From JAZKBN01 sp040388605 (GTDB lineage: Bacteria > Bacteroidota > Bacteroidia > Cytophagales > Flexibacteraceae): a stretch of 64,000 nt of DNA. The DNA lies in the NCBI GenBank assembly GCA_040388605.1, contig JAZKBN010000037.1, forward strand, positions 1 to 64,000, written 5' to 3'. How positions within the stretch are numbered: position 1 is the stretch's first letter; the number at the start of each line of letters is the position of its first letter. The notes beneath the pieces were generated by a model. The model did not search any database, had not been told where the DNA came from, and saw only the letters and a list, made by a program, of their open reading frames with translations. The translations under genes were made by a program, and so were the position numbers. This document shows positions 9,335-16,512 of this stretch, one piece after another.

Positions 9335-9382
9335 AAAATGCACAAAGCCCCGGGGTTCAAAATCCGGGGCTTTGTGCATTTT
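9335..9382. terminator. Strong bidirectional terminator hairpin
   Basis: A 19-bp stem (AAAATGCACAAAGCCCCGG pairing with its complement at 9364-9382) separates the convergent sodA and haem-lipoprotein genes, with A and T runs at its base on both strands. Confidence 0.88.
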
Positions 9383-9409
9383 ACTGTTACAGATGGTAAG
9401 GCGCAGGTT

Positions 9410-9829
9410 TCAATTATTCCTTGCCTTCTGCGCCATCCATTTCCTGAACGCCTCTATTTGGCAATCTGGCAAACGGCCTGTGGGTGGCATGGTTGGTGAA
9501 ACTGAAATCAGAGTACTGTAAAGCAGGCTTGTTTTTGGCGATATGGTATCTGTATAGCCGCTGCGCCTGTTTGTCAGCTCGGCATAAGCCAAAGCAGAAT
9601 CAAGATTAAGGTTTCCGCCTGGCGAAGAACCGGTATGACAGCCGGCAAGTGCGCATTTCGTTTTCAGAATAGGTTGTATATGCAGTCTGAACGAAACAGA
9701 ATCCGGAATGGCAGAGAAACATGCGGCATTTTCATTCGCCTTAGGTTTGCAGGCAGGCAGAAAGAGGCAGGCAGTTGCAAAAAACGCCGTTCTTAAACAC
9801 CACCATACCAATACCCTGCTATTCTTCAT
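9410..9829 (-). CDS. Small haem lipoprotein with CX4CH motif (cytochrome c-like)
   Basis: About 139 residues from an ATG at 9829. I prefer this start to the upstream one at 9883 because it gives a clean lipoprotein signal, MKNSRVLVWW...LFLPAC, with the lipobox Cys near residue 27. The ATG overlaps the stop of the MbnP-like gene by 11 bp, suggesting translational coupling. The sequence HIQPILKTKCALAGCHTG carries a CX4CH motif, the spaced-out haem attachment variant seen in Bacteroidota c-type cytochromes. It is preceded by the usual IQPI lead-in and followed by a distal PTMPPTG Met that could be an axial ligand. Likely a periplasm-facing electron carrier in this metal-linked cluster; the partner is inferred from context only. 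Confidence 0.75.
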   Translation of the reverse strand: MKNSRVLVWWCLRTAFFATACLFLPACKPKANENAACFSAIPDSVSFRLHIQPILKTKCALAGCHTGSSPGGNLNLDSALAYAELTNRRSGYTDTISPKTSLLYSTLISVSPTMPPTGRLPDCQIEAFRKWMAQKARNN

Positions 9830-10640
9830 AACTGAACATTGCAGGAATATTATCCGATACTTTAGAAGCTGAGGCCCCGGCATTATCTATCGGTGATTTA
9901 ACCTGCAGGTTAGCAGCATTGTTCAATTGTATGCCTGTAAACAGTCTTGAGTAATCTGCAGTAAGGTGCGCATAAGCTGTTTGATTCGGGCTTACAGTAA
10001 AGTTTTTTTCCGGCATCTGAACAAATTTATAAGCCATTGGGGTGCCCAGCTTATACGCAAATGGCTGCATGCCCTCCCTGGTGCCATTAGCCCCTGTTGT
10101 GGTATCAATTCGCCCTGCAAAATTAAGATATACAAAACCTGTAGGCTGTGCAGCTGCGCCAAACCACATTGAAGAAGTATTGAGTAAGCTGTCGGCACCT
10201 GAAAAGGCGCTTAGCTTATTCCTTGAAGAATCAAGGCCTATGTAAAACCTGAGCCCTTTGTAATTGCCGGCAGGCACATCACCAACCAGGAAAGTTTCTG
10301 CATCCTGTACTTTCAGTACAAGGCTTTTGCGCAGCTTAAATACTGTACCGTCTAATCTTACCAGCTGCACGCCTGAAAGGTAAAACTGTCCCATCGACAT
10401 AGATATTTTTCGGCCTGCGGAATCAAGGTAAACGCTGTCATAATCTTCCACCTCGTTGATGCCAATATTGTTGTGAATATGCAGCATCAGGCTGCCTTTT
10501 GCGCCCGTGATTACATCGTTGCCCGTGGTATCTGTTATTACAGGCTTTGTATCTTTATTATTATCGCAGGAGCTGAGGCTTAAGCCTGCGAAGCCCGAAA
10601 GAACTAAAACGAATATGCTGATTTTTAAAGAATTATACAT
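9819..10640 (-). CDS. MbnP-like lipoprotein (copper-binding family)
   Basis: A 273-residue lipoprotein with a signal ending LSGFAGLSLSSC (lipobox Cys at about 24). The mature part fits the MbnP domain: an early strand SLMLHIHNNIG, then GQFYLSGVQLVRLDG, then VPAGNYKGLRFYIGLD. The aromatic MWFGAAAQPTGFVYLNFAGR stretch follows. MbnP proteins characterised elsewhere bind copper through a modified Trp and work with a MauG-type dihaem partner, MbnH. Here no MbnH lies alongside; the next gene is the CX4CH lipoprotein. Copper binding is inferred from the family. Confidence 0.78.
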   Translation of the reverse strand: MYNSLKISIFVLVLSGFAGLSLSSCDNNKDTKPVITDTTGNDVITGAKGSLMLHIHNNIGINEVEDYDSVYLDSAGRKISMSMGQFYLSGVQLVRLDGTVFKLRKSLVLKVQDAETFLVGDVPAGNYKGLRFYIGLDSSRNKLSAFSGADSLLNTSSMWFGAAAQPTGFVYLNFAGRIDTTTGANGTREGMQPFAYKLGTPMAYKFVQMPEKNFTVSPNQTAYAHLTADYSRLFTGIQLNNAANLQVKSPIDNAGASASKVSDNIPAMFSYEE

Positions 10641-10683
10641 GATTTATTAAGTTTATTAAGGTTTAATATGTTTCCCCGGGGTT

Positions 10684-11787
10684 TCAGAAAGTAGAGGAAA
10701 GGCTTAGATTTAAGATGTTTTTAGTTGTTGATTGTATGCCGTTTACATGTTGGTAAACAGGCATACCGAATTCCGAGCTTAATCGCAGGCGACCCAAGGG
10801 GCCGGAATCGAGGTGGCAGTTAAGGCCCAAATAGGAGTTTATGAATAAGCCCCCATAGTTGTCCGGGTCGGCAGCAGGTTCATATACATTGTAAAGACCC
10901 TTATCTTTTCCTGAAATTTTACCGCTTTTAATACCTTCTGCCCTTAGCGAGCCGCTAAGCCAATTGTTAAAATTAAAGGCTGCCCAAGCGTTTAAATTCG
11001 CCTCATTGCCCAATTTGTAAGCAATTGAATTATAATTTGTCCGGATAATACCGGTTAGCTGGGCACTGTAAGAAAACCTGCCGGGGCTGTATAGGTATGT
11101 AATTCCCGGCAAAACCTCCAGGGAACCTGATCCGGTTTGCATGCTGTAAGGTAAGTGCATACCTGCATACATAGATTTGGCGCTGCCCGAAACAGCAATA
11201 CTTCCTGTAGGTATGCTTATGCCCATGCTCCCTACTATATGATAGGTTGAGTTACCCGATAATTTATAGAGCGCATGCAGCTTGGTATCGCCGATTGCAT
11301 TGGAAGTTACCCTGTTTCCCGGCACTTCTGCGCCCGCTGAGCCATGGTTATGCACCGCACCCGGCAACATTGTCATGCTCATTTGGCTCAAATTATAATT
11401 GAACATAGCCATTATGGTTAACCTGTCGTTGAGGCCGTACATGGCCATAAGCATGTGCATTTGCATTTGCATTTTGCTGCTGCTCATCAGGTATTTTTCA
11501 AACACCTTGTTATCTGATACAGTCTTGCTTCCCTGCTGCATGCCGGCAGATTCCATATTCATAAACCGGTAAGCGAGCATCCATTCACCTTTTTCATGAA
11601 CATGGCTTATCATAATACCGGTGGGTGTAGGGTTCGGCCCGCAGCATCCGGATGCGCAAAAGCCTTTGTTGCAAACGCTTCCGGGTACTTCAGTATCGGC
11701 AGAATCTGGCAGGGGCGATAACTGTGCCCTTACTGAAAGGCACAGCAAAAGCATTAATGGCAATAAGAATTGCCGAAGGATTTTCAT
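10684..11787 (-). CDS. Met-rich outer-membrane transporter-like beta-barrel protein
   Basis: About 367 residues from the ATG at 11787, chosen because it begins a good signal peptide, MKILRQFLLPLMLLLCLSVRAQ; the frame is open further up to 11868. A Cys-rich segment follows the signal (CNKGFCASGCCGPNPTPTG), then SHVHEKGEWMLAYRFM. A strikingly Met/His-rich patch comes next (MSSSKMQMQMHMLMAMYG), and then alternating beta strands to a C-terminal ILNLSLSSTF typical of outer-membrane barrels. Related proteins are annotated as putative transporters. Met and Cys clusters point to soft-metal (copper) handling, which the MbnP-like neighbour supports. Function is inferred. Confidence 0.72.
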   Translation of the reverse strand: MKILRQFLLPLMLLLCLSVRAQLSPLPDSADTEVPGSVCNKGFCASGCCGPNPTPTGIMISHVHEKGEWMLAYRFMNMESAGMQQGSKTVSDNKVFEKYLMSSSKMQMQMHMLMAMYGLNDRLTIMAMFNYNLSQMSMTMLPGAVHNHGSAGAEVPGNRVTSNAIGDTKLHALYKLSGNSTYHIVGSMGISIPTGSIAVSGSAKSMYAGMHLPYSMQTGSGSLEVLPGITYLYSPGRFSYSAQLTGIIRTNYNSIAYKLGNEANLNAWAAFNFNNWLSGSLRAEGIKSGKISGKDKGLYNVYEPAADPDNYGGLFINSYLGLNCHLDSGPLGRLRLSSEFGMPVYQHVNGIQSTTKNILNLSLSSTF

Positions 11788-12115
11788 TTTGATTGGTTTA
11801 TTTTGTGCCGGAGCTAAGCTCGCACAGGTTAAAGCGATTTCATACTCATTCATAGGCATCACTGCCATTATTAATTAGAGCTTGCAGAATTACAATTCCA
11901 TGCTTTAAAGGCAGGGCAGCTTATTAATTACCCGGGATAATTAAATTCATAAATGCATACCTATGATATTAAGCATACCGGATAACCCGATTATAAAGTG
12001 GAATACATGCCGAATTAAGCCATTCGTTTTAGAAAGACGTGTATTAAACCTGCTGTATATAATTGCCCTAAGGTTATTTGCTGCAAACCGTTGAATAACA
12101 ACCTTTATGAAAAAA

Positions 12116-12493
12116 TCAGCTGGGCGGATGAAAAACAGGAAAAGGGAGCCTTGAATAGGCCCTGTAAATATGAAATGAATTACGAATTGCTTTAATCTCT
12201 GTTACCGGCAAATATAATTTGAAACCGCTTTCCGGAAAATGAAAAGCCAAATCAACAGCATCTTTAAGGAAAGACGGCAGTTTTTGTTCCTGCTTCTCCT
12301 GCGCTTTAAGCGTCTTTTTCAGATAGCACTTACCTTCGCAGCAACTTTTAGGCGTTGCCCGGTTTACGCATAAAGTTTTGCTTATGTATTCCTTGTTCAG
12401 GTTATACCAAGCCACAGTTATGCTTCGGGCATTGATTTGAATCAATACTGCCAAAAACATAAGCACGTTTATAAATACCTTCAACAGCCGCAA
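12116..12493 (-). CDS. Small Cys-rich membrane or exported protein of the metal cluster
   Basis: A 125-residue protein with one N-terminal hydrophobic helix (VFINVLMFLAVLIQI). A conserved-looking metal motif follows, LCVNRATPKSCCEGKCYLKK (four Cys), and then a Lys/Gln-rich stretch. Similar small proteins with a CVN...GKC motif occur in Bacteroidota beside copper or iron uptake genes. The function is unknown. The start is uncertain: the frame opens with TTG at 12493, but a TAnnTTTG promoter box overlaps that codon, so GTG at 12466 or ATG at 12460 may be used. It is the first gene of the minus-strand cluster, about 330 bp ahead of the Met-rich barrel. Confidence 0.7.
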   Translation of the reverse strand: MRLLKVFINVLMFLAVLIQINARSITVAWYNLNKEYISKTLCVNRATPKSCCEGKCYLKKTLKAQEKQEQKLPSFLKDAVDLAFHFPESGFKLYLPVTEIKAIRNSFHIYRAYSRLPFPVFHPPS

Positions 12494-12498
12494 AGGTA
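12491..12498 (-). promoter_or_regulatory. Candidate -7 box (TACCTTTG) of the metal cluster
   Basis: On the minus strand TACCTTTG matches the Bacteroidota -7 consensus TAnnTTTG. It overlaps the TTG codon at 12493, so transcription from it would start inside the longest reading frame. No clear -33 TTTG was found at the usual distance. Confidence 0.4.
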
Positions 12499-12533
12499 AT
12501 TACAGAATTGCATTGCTTGTTTACCAAATTAAT

Positions 12534-12582
12534 AAAACCTGCCAACTCATTCATTTTTCAGATGAATCGGCAGGCAGGTTTG
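12534..12582. repeat. Imperfect hairpin, possible terminator
   Basis: AAACCTGCC pairs with GGCAGGTTT, and inside it ATTCAT pairs with ATGAAT. It lies between the small membrane protein gene and the metal cluster and could end transcription of the former, but it lacks a strong T tract. Confidence 0.4.
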
Positions 12583-12646
12583 TGTAACTCCGCAATTTTT
12601 GGCGGGGTAAGAGGTTGCAATTACCGCCAAATGCGATGCTTCATTT

Positions 12647-12823
12647 TTAACTTTTCTTGCTCAGTTTAATGCCTGTAGCCAAGCCAATCAACAGCAACAC
12701 AACAAAGAAGACTTCTATACCCCAGAAGAAGGTAACAATAGCAGCCTTGGTAATATATAATATGATGTGCACTATAAGTGCCAGCACCAATCCTATTATG
12801 GCAATTCTTGCAATAGCGCCCAT
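12647..12823 (-). CDS. Tiny two-helix membrane protein
   Basis: A 58-residue frame, found by reading the reverse strand, starts MGAIARIAIIGLVLALIVHI and ends in a basic KLSKKS. Two hydrophobic helices (IAIIGLVLALIVHIILYI and EVFFVVLLLIGLATGI) flank a short loop. No family is recognised. Support comes from the clean membrane-protein composition, the ATG start and the absence of any other gene in a 595-bp gap. The flanks carry hairpins, including one at 12597-12633 (GGCGG pairing with CCGCC). The rest of the gap up to 13088 is the ftsW promoter region. Confidence 0.55.
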   Translation of the reverse strand: MGAIARIAIIGLVLALIVHIILYITKAAIVTFFWGIEVFFVVLLLIGLATGIKLSKKS

Positions 12824-13016
12824 GATTTTATAAGTTTAAGTTGGAAGATAATTTGGGTTCCGTTAAAAAAATGCAAACTAAGGGCCAAAAACAGCTATGC
12901 ATCTCAAACACGGGCTAAAAAAATATTTTTACAAGCTAATTAGCTAACAATAAACAACTTAAACCAATAATGATAAAGTATTACTTTTAAATTCTTTTAT
13001 CTTTCGTCGGCTTGCC

Positions 13017-13024
13017 TAACTTTG
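13017..13024 (+). promoter_or_regulatory. Candidate -7 box (TAACTTTG) for ftsW-murG
   Basis: TAACTTTG matches the Bacteroidota TAnnTTTG -7 element and sits 65 bp before the ftsW start codon, which would leave a leader of roughly 58 nt. The -33 element is weak. Confidence 0.5.
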
Positions 13025-13088
13025 TATTCGCGGCCCTTTAATAAAACACGGGGCGGGCATTTCACAAACTGTAAACCGGCGTACCTAT

Positions 13089-14252
13089 ATGATCCAGATT
13101 TGGCTGAAAAAGAACATCAAAGGAGATCCGTATATCTGGACCATACTGTTCATGCTTTCATTATGCAGCATAGCAGTGGTTTACAGCGCAACCGAAACGC
13201 TTGCCTACAGGCGAATGGAAGGGAATACTGAGTATTTTCTTGTAAAACACTCAATACTTATGATTGCCGCATTTTTCGCCATGTGGTTTACCCATAAGCT
13301 TGATTACCGTTATTACCTTAAACTAAGCCGTTGGGCCCTGCTGGCATCAGGCCCCTTGCTGGTTCTTACGTATGCCTTCGGCCGCCGTATTAACGATGCA
13401 AGCCGCTGGCTTACAATACCGGTTATTAACCAGGCATTCCAACCATCAGATTTGGCCAAGCTGGCGCTTATTGCCACCATTGCCGGCATTTTAAGCCGTC
13501 GCCAAAGTGATATAGCCGATATTCGTAAAACGCTTGTACCCATACTTTGCTGGAGCTTTGGTATTTGCCTGCTGATAGCGCTTTCCAACTTCAGCACTGC
13601 TGGCATGTTGTTTATGACCTGTATGCTGCTCATGTTCATAGGCAGGGTACCAACAAAATACCTGGTTTGCCTGGTATTGGCGGGCGCTTTGGCCGGTGCA
13701 ATAGCCTTTAATTACGGGCAAAGGGGCGGTACCTTAAAGCACCGCGTAATGACTTTCTTAAGCTCCGATGAGCTCCCTTTCCAAACCGAGCAGAGTTATA
13801 TTGCCATAGCTTCAGGCGGAATTTTCGGTAAAGGTCCCGGCAACAGTAACCAAAAAGACATACTTCCTCACCCTGATTCAGATTTTGTTTATGCCATTAT
13901 TATTGAAGAATATGGCATGCTGGGCGGATGCATAGTGCTTATGCTATACCTGGCGCTGCTTTACAGGGGTCTGGTTGCTGTATCTAAAAGCGTAAATGCA
14001 TTCGGCGGGCTGCTTTCTGCCGGACTCAGTTTCAGTCTTGCTGTGCAGGCGCTTTTTAATATGGGGGTTGCCGTAGGGCTTGTACCGGTTACCGGGCAGC
14101 CTTTGCCCTTACTTAGTATGGGCGGAACATCGCTAATATTTACAGGCATGAGCTTCGGTATTATATTGAGCGTAAGCCGTGGTGAAACAGATGCCCGCTT
14201 AGGCCAGAGCTCAGAGCGGCGAAATGCTGTAAGAAACAGGCAGGCAGCTTAA
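13089..14252 (+). CDS. ftsW: Septum peptidoglycan polymerase FtsW (SEDS family)
   Basis: A 387-residue integral membrane protein of the SEDS family. FtsW polymerises lipid II glycan strands at the division septum together with a class B penicillin-binding protein. Multiple hydrophobic helices are visible. The hallmark loop reads QSYIAIASGGIFGKGPGNS (about residues 238-256) and continues to LPHPDSDFVYAIIIEEYGML, with GQPLPLLSMGGTSLI near the C-terminus. The ATG at 13089 gives MIQIWLKKNIKGDPYIWTIL, a normal short cytoplasmic start. murG follows after 45 bp, as in cell-wall clusters, but none of murD, mraY, murC, ftsA or ftsZ adjoins the pair. Confidence 0.92.
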   Translation: MIQIWLKKNIKGDPYIWTILFMLSLCSIAVVYSATETLAYRRMEGNTEYFLVKHSILMIAAFFAMWFTHKLDYRYYLKLSRWALLASGPLLVLTYAFGRRINDASRWLTIPVINQAFQPSDLAKLALIATIAGILSRRQSDIADIRKTLVPILCWSFGICLLIALSNFSTAGMLFMTCMLLMFIGRVPTKYLVCLVLAGALAGAIAFNYGQRGGTLKHRVMTFLSSDELPFQTEQSYIAIASGGIFGKGPGNSNQKDILPHPDSDFVYAIIIEEYGMLGGCIVLMLYLALLYRGLVAVSKSVNAFGGLLSAGLSFSLAVQALFNMGVAVGLVPVTGQPLPLLSMGGTSLIFTGMSFGIILSVSRGETDARLGQSSERRNAVRNRQAA

Positions 14253-14297
14253 TAAGCGTTGAATAAAACTGTTTAATCCACGTAATTAATAATATCC

Positions 14298-15425
14298 ATG
14301 CAAACAGAAGGCGGTATGGGCAATAAGCCGGTGCGGGTAATAATAAGCGGTGGTGGCACAGGCGGGCATATTTACCCGGCCATAGCCATTGCAGATGCCA
14401 TTAAAAAACTTCAGCCGAATGCAGAACTGCTGTTTGTAGGCGCCGAAGGCCGCATGGAAATGCAGAAAGTGCCTGCTGCCGGTTATAAAATTGAAGGCCT
14501 GCAAATAAGCGGCATTCAAAGGAACATGAGCCTGCAAAACCTGGGTTTTCCCCTGAAACTCTTGAAATCTGTTCTGCACAGTAAAAGAATTATTTCTGCA
14601 TTCAGGCCCGATGTGGCAGTTGGTGTTGGCGGTTACGCCAGCGGACCATTGCTTTTTATGGCCGGATTAAGCGGCATTCCTACCTTAATACAGGAGCAAA
14701 ACGGGTATGCCGGCCTTACTAATAAAATGTTGGCTCGCCGGGCCAATAAAATATGTGTGGCATATCCCGGTATGGAAAGATTTTTCCCGGGAACAAAACT
14801 GGTTCAAACCGGCAACCCTGTTCGTGCCGACATTAAAATATCGGCAGACTTAAAGCAGGAAGCGTTAAAATATTTCGGGTTAACAGCGGGAAAGCCTGTT
14901 TTATTGGTAATTGGGGGCAGCTTAGGTGCCAGAACAATTAACCAAAGTATTGCTGCCGGCCTTCAGACTCTTGCCGATGCGGGCATTCAGGTAATTTGGC
15001 AAACAGGTAAGACATGGTGGCCACATGCAGAGGCTATATTAAAAGACCTTACGCTACCCGGGATTCATATAACAGAGTTCATTTCAAGAATGGATCTCGC
15101 ATATAACGCTGCCGACGCCGTTGTGAGCCGTGCCGGCGCATTAAGTATTTCGGAGCTTAGCCTGGTAAAACTGCCTGTCATTCTGGTTCCTTCGCCCAAT
15201 GTTGCCGAAGACCACCAGACTAAAAATGCAAAAGCATTATCTGACAGGGGAGCAGCTATCCTTGTTAAGGATTTTGAAGCCCGAAACTTATTGGTAAACG
15301 AGGCTGTTGCGCTTTTAGCCAACAAGCAAACCATGGTTCAGCTTAGCGCCTGCATTGCTGAGTTTGCCAAGCCCAATGCTGCAGAAGATATCGCACTCCA
15401 GGTTTTGAACCTGGTTGGGCGCTGA
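14298..15425 (+). CDS. murG: UDP-GlcNAc:lipid I N-acetylglucosaminyltransferase MurG
   Basis: A 375-residue GT-B enzyme that adds GlcNAc to lipid I to form lipid II at the inner face of the membrane. The N-terminal glycine-rich loop VIISGGGTGGHIYPAIAIA (about residues 13-31) is diagnostic, followed by GVGGYASGPLLFMAGL and IPTLIQEQNGYAGLTNK. In the donor domain, LLVIGGSLGARTIN and the late SRAGALSISEL and PSPNVAEDHQTKNAKAL motifs bind UDP-GlcNAc. An alternative ATG lies 11 codons in. It is co-transcribed with ftsW and converges on a minus-strand receiver gene. Confidence 0.95.
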   Translation: MQTEGGMGNKPVRVIISGGGTGGHIYPAIAIADAIKKLQPNAELLFVGAEGRMEMQKVPAAGYKIEGLQISGIQRNMSLQNLGFPLKLLKSVLHSKRIISAFRPDVAVGVGGYASGPLLFMAGLSGIPTLIQEQNGYAGLTNKMLARRANKICVAYPGMERFFPGTKLVQTGNPVRADIKISADLKQEALKYFGLTAGKPVLLVIGGSLGARTINQSIAAGLQTLADAGIQVIWQTGKTWWPHAEAILKDLTLPGIHITEFISRMDLAYNAADAVVSRAGALSISELSLVKLPVILVPSPNVAEDHQTKNAKALSDRGAAILVKDFEARNLLVNEAVALLANKQTMVQLSACIAEFAKPNAAEDIALQVLNLVGR

Positions 15426-15525
15426 CATTATATTATTAACAGCATTTGCGTGATTTACGCAAATAAAAAATACCGGCCACTTTATTATACAGGGGCCAAT
15501 TTTAAATACCATTAATTGACGGGCC

Positions 15526-15921
15526 CTAAAAGCTCACTTCAGATTGATTTCCGGCAGAAAGCAATTGCCTTTCAATTTGCTTTTCCATTTCCACTATTGA
15601 AAACGGCTTGGGTAATACACCATCGGCGCCGCATTCGTTTGCAATAGATTCTGCAAGGGCATTTGCAGAGAATATAATTACCGGGATATGGCAGGTAGCC
15701 TGGTTAGCTTTTAATCTCTTTGTCATTTCTTCCCCGCCCAAAGTCGGAATCCTGAGATCCATGAGAATTACGTCGGGCAAAAGCGTTTCAGCCTTTTGAA
15801 TTAAGCCATGGCTGGTACAGGTGGTTTCAACCTTATACCCTTTGCCGACAAGAATCAAACGCGACACCTCAAGTATGTCGTCGTCATCATCGCAAATCAT
15901 AATACATTTTTTCTTGTCCAT
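15526..15921 (-). CDS. Single-domain response regulator (CheY-like)
   Basis: A 131-residue receiver domain with no output domain. The acidic pocket is ICDDDDD (Asp11-13), the phospho-acceptor is Asp55 in VILMDLRIPT, the switch Ser is Ser85 in IIFSAN, and the conserved Lys is Lys105 in LPKPFS. It probably accepts phosphate from a histidine kinase or hybrid kinase encoded elsewhere and acts by protein contact. No kinase lies nearby. Confidence 0.87.
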   Translation of the reverse strand: MDKKKCIMICDDDDDILEVSRLILVGKGYKVETTCTSHGLIQKAETLLPDVILMDLRIPTLGGEEMTKRLKANQATCHIPVIIFSANALAESIANECGADGVLPKPFSIVEMEKQIERQLLSAGNQSEVSF

Positions 15922-16512
15922 AGCTGAGCAGGTTTAATAATGAGATTCTATATCTGATTCGGTTGTAAAGTAGTTTGAGTTACATTGTAAAACAGAACTC
16001 TACTACTCCTGACCAAATTTATATAACGCCGGCCCCAAAGCTCATAACACCTAAGCGGAAGACACTTAAAGGTGTAAAAATGCAATAAATGGCTATCCGG
16101 GAAATACGATTATTCAGATGAAAACACTTATACCCCTGATAATTCTATGACAAGTTAAGCATTAATTGGTTTAATTTGGAATGCCCTTTATTTTTAACCA
16201 AGGCTTAATAAAGATTAAGCATGGTTTTGTAATGCTTTTAATTAAAATAATCTTACTGAATTTTACGGCAGCGTTTTTTACATATTTTATGTTTAATTAT
16301 CCTTAAATCTATGTATTCGTTAATGCCAATCAGAAACATGAATCAGATTGTTTGATTAATTCAATTTCAGGATTTTTTTAACGGGGCAGCAACAAGGAGC
16401 ATCCGGCAGAAAATTATAACTGAAATTAAAAACAGGTAAACTTAAACAAATAAAAACACCCCCTCAAAACCTTTGACAGTAATGAGGGGGTGCATGTTAA
16501 TTCTAAAAGCGC
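15922..16512. other. Gene-free 591 bp with hairpins
   Basis: I see no convincing gene. The region should hold the receiver-gene promoter at its low end. A perfect 7-bp inverted repeat GCTTAAT-AAAG-ATTAAGC lies at 16203-16220, and a related TTAAGCATTAAT stretch sits about 50 bp before it; both could be protein-binding sites. The high end holds the terminator at 16450-16492. Confidence 0.4.
16450..16492 (-). terminator. Terminator of the BNR/T9SS gene
   Basis: The arms CACCCCCTCA and TGAGGGGGTG form a perfect 10-bp stem. On the minus strand it is followed by a T run, as expected for a rho-independent terminator just after the stop at 16513. Confidence 0.85.

Noticed and set aside
9345..9382. 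tRNA-like TTCAAAATC stretch
   Set aside because: It resembles a T-loop, but it is the loop of a 19-bp terminator stem and no cloverleaf can be drawn.
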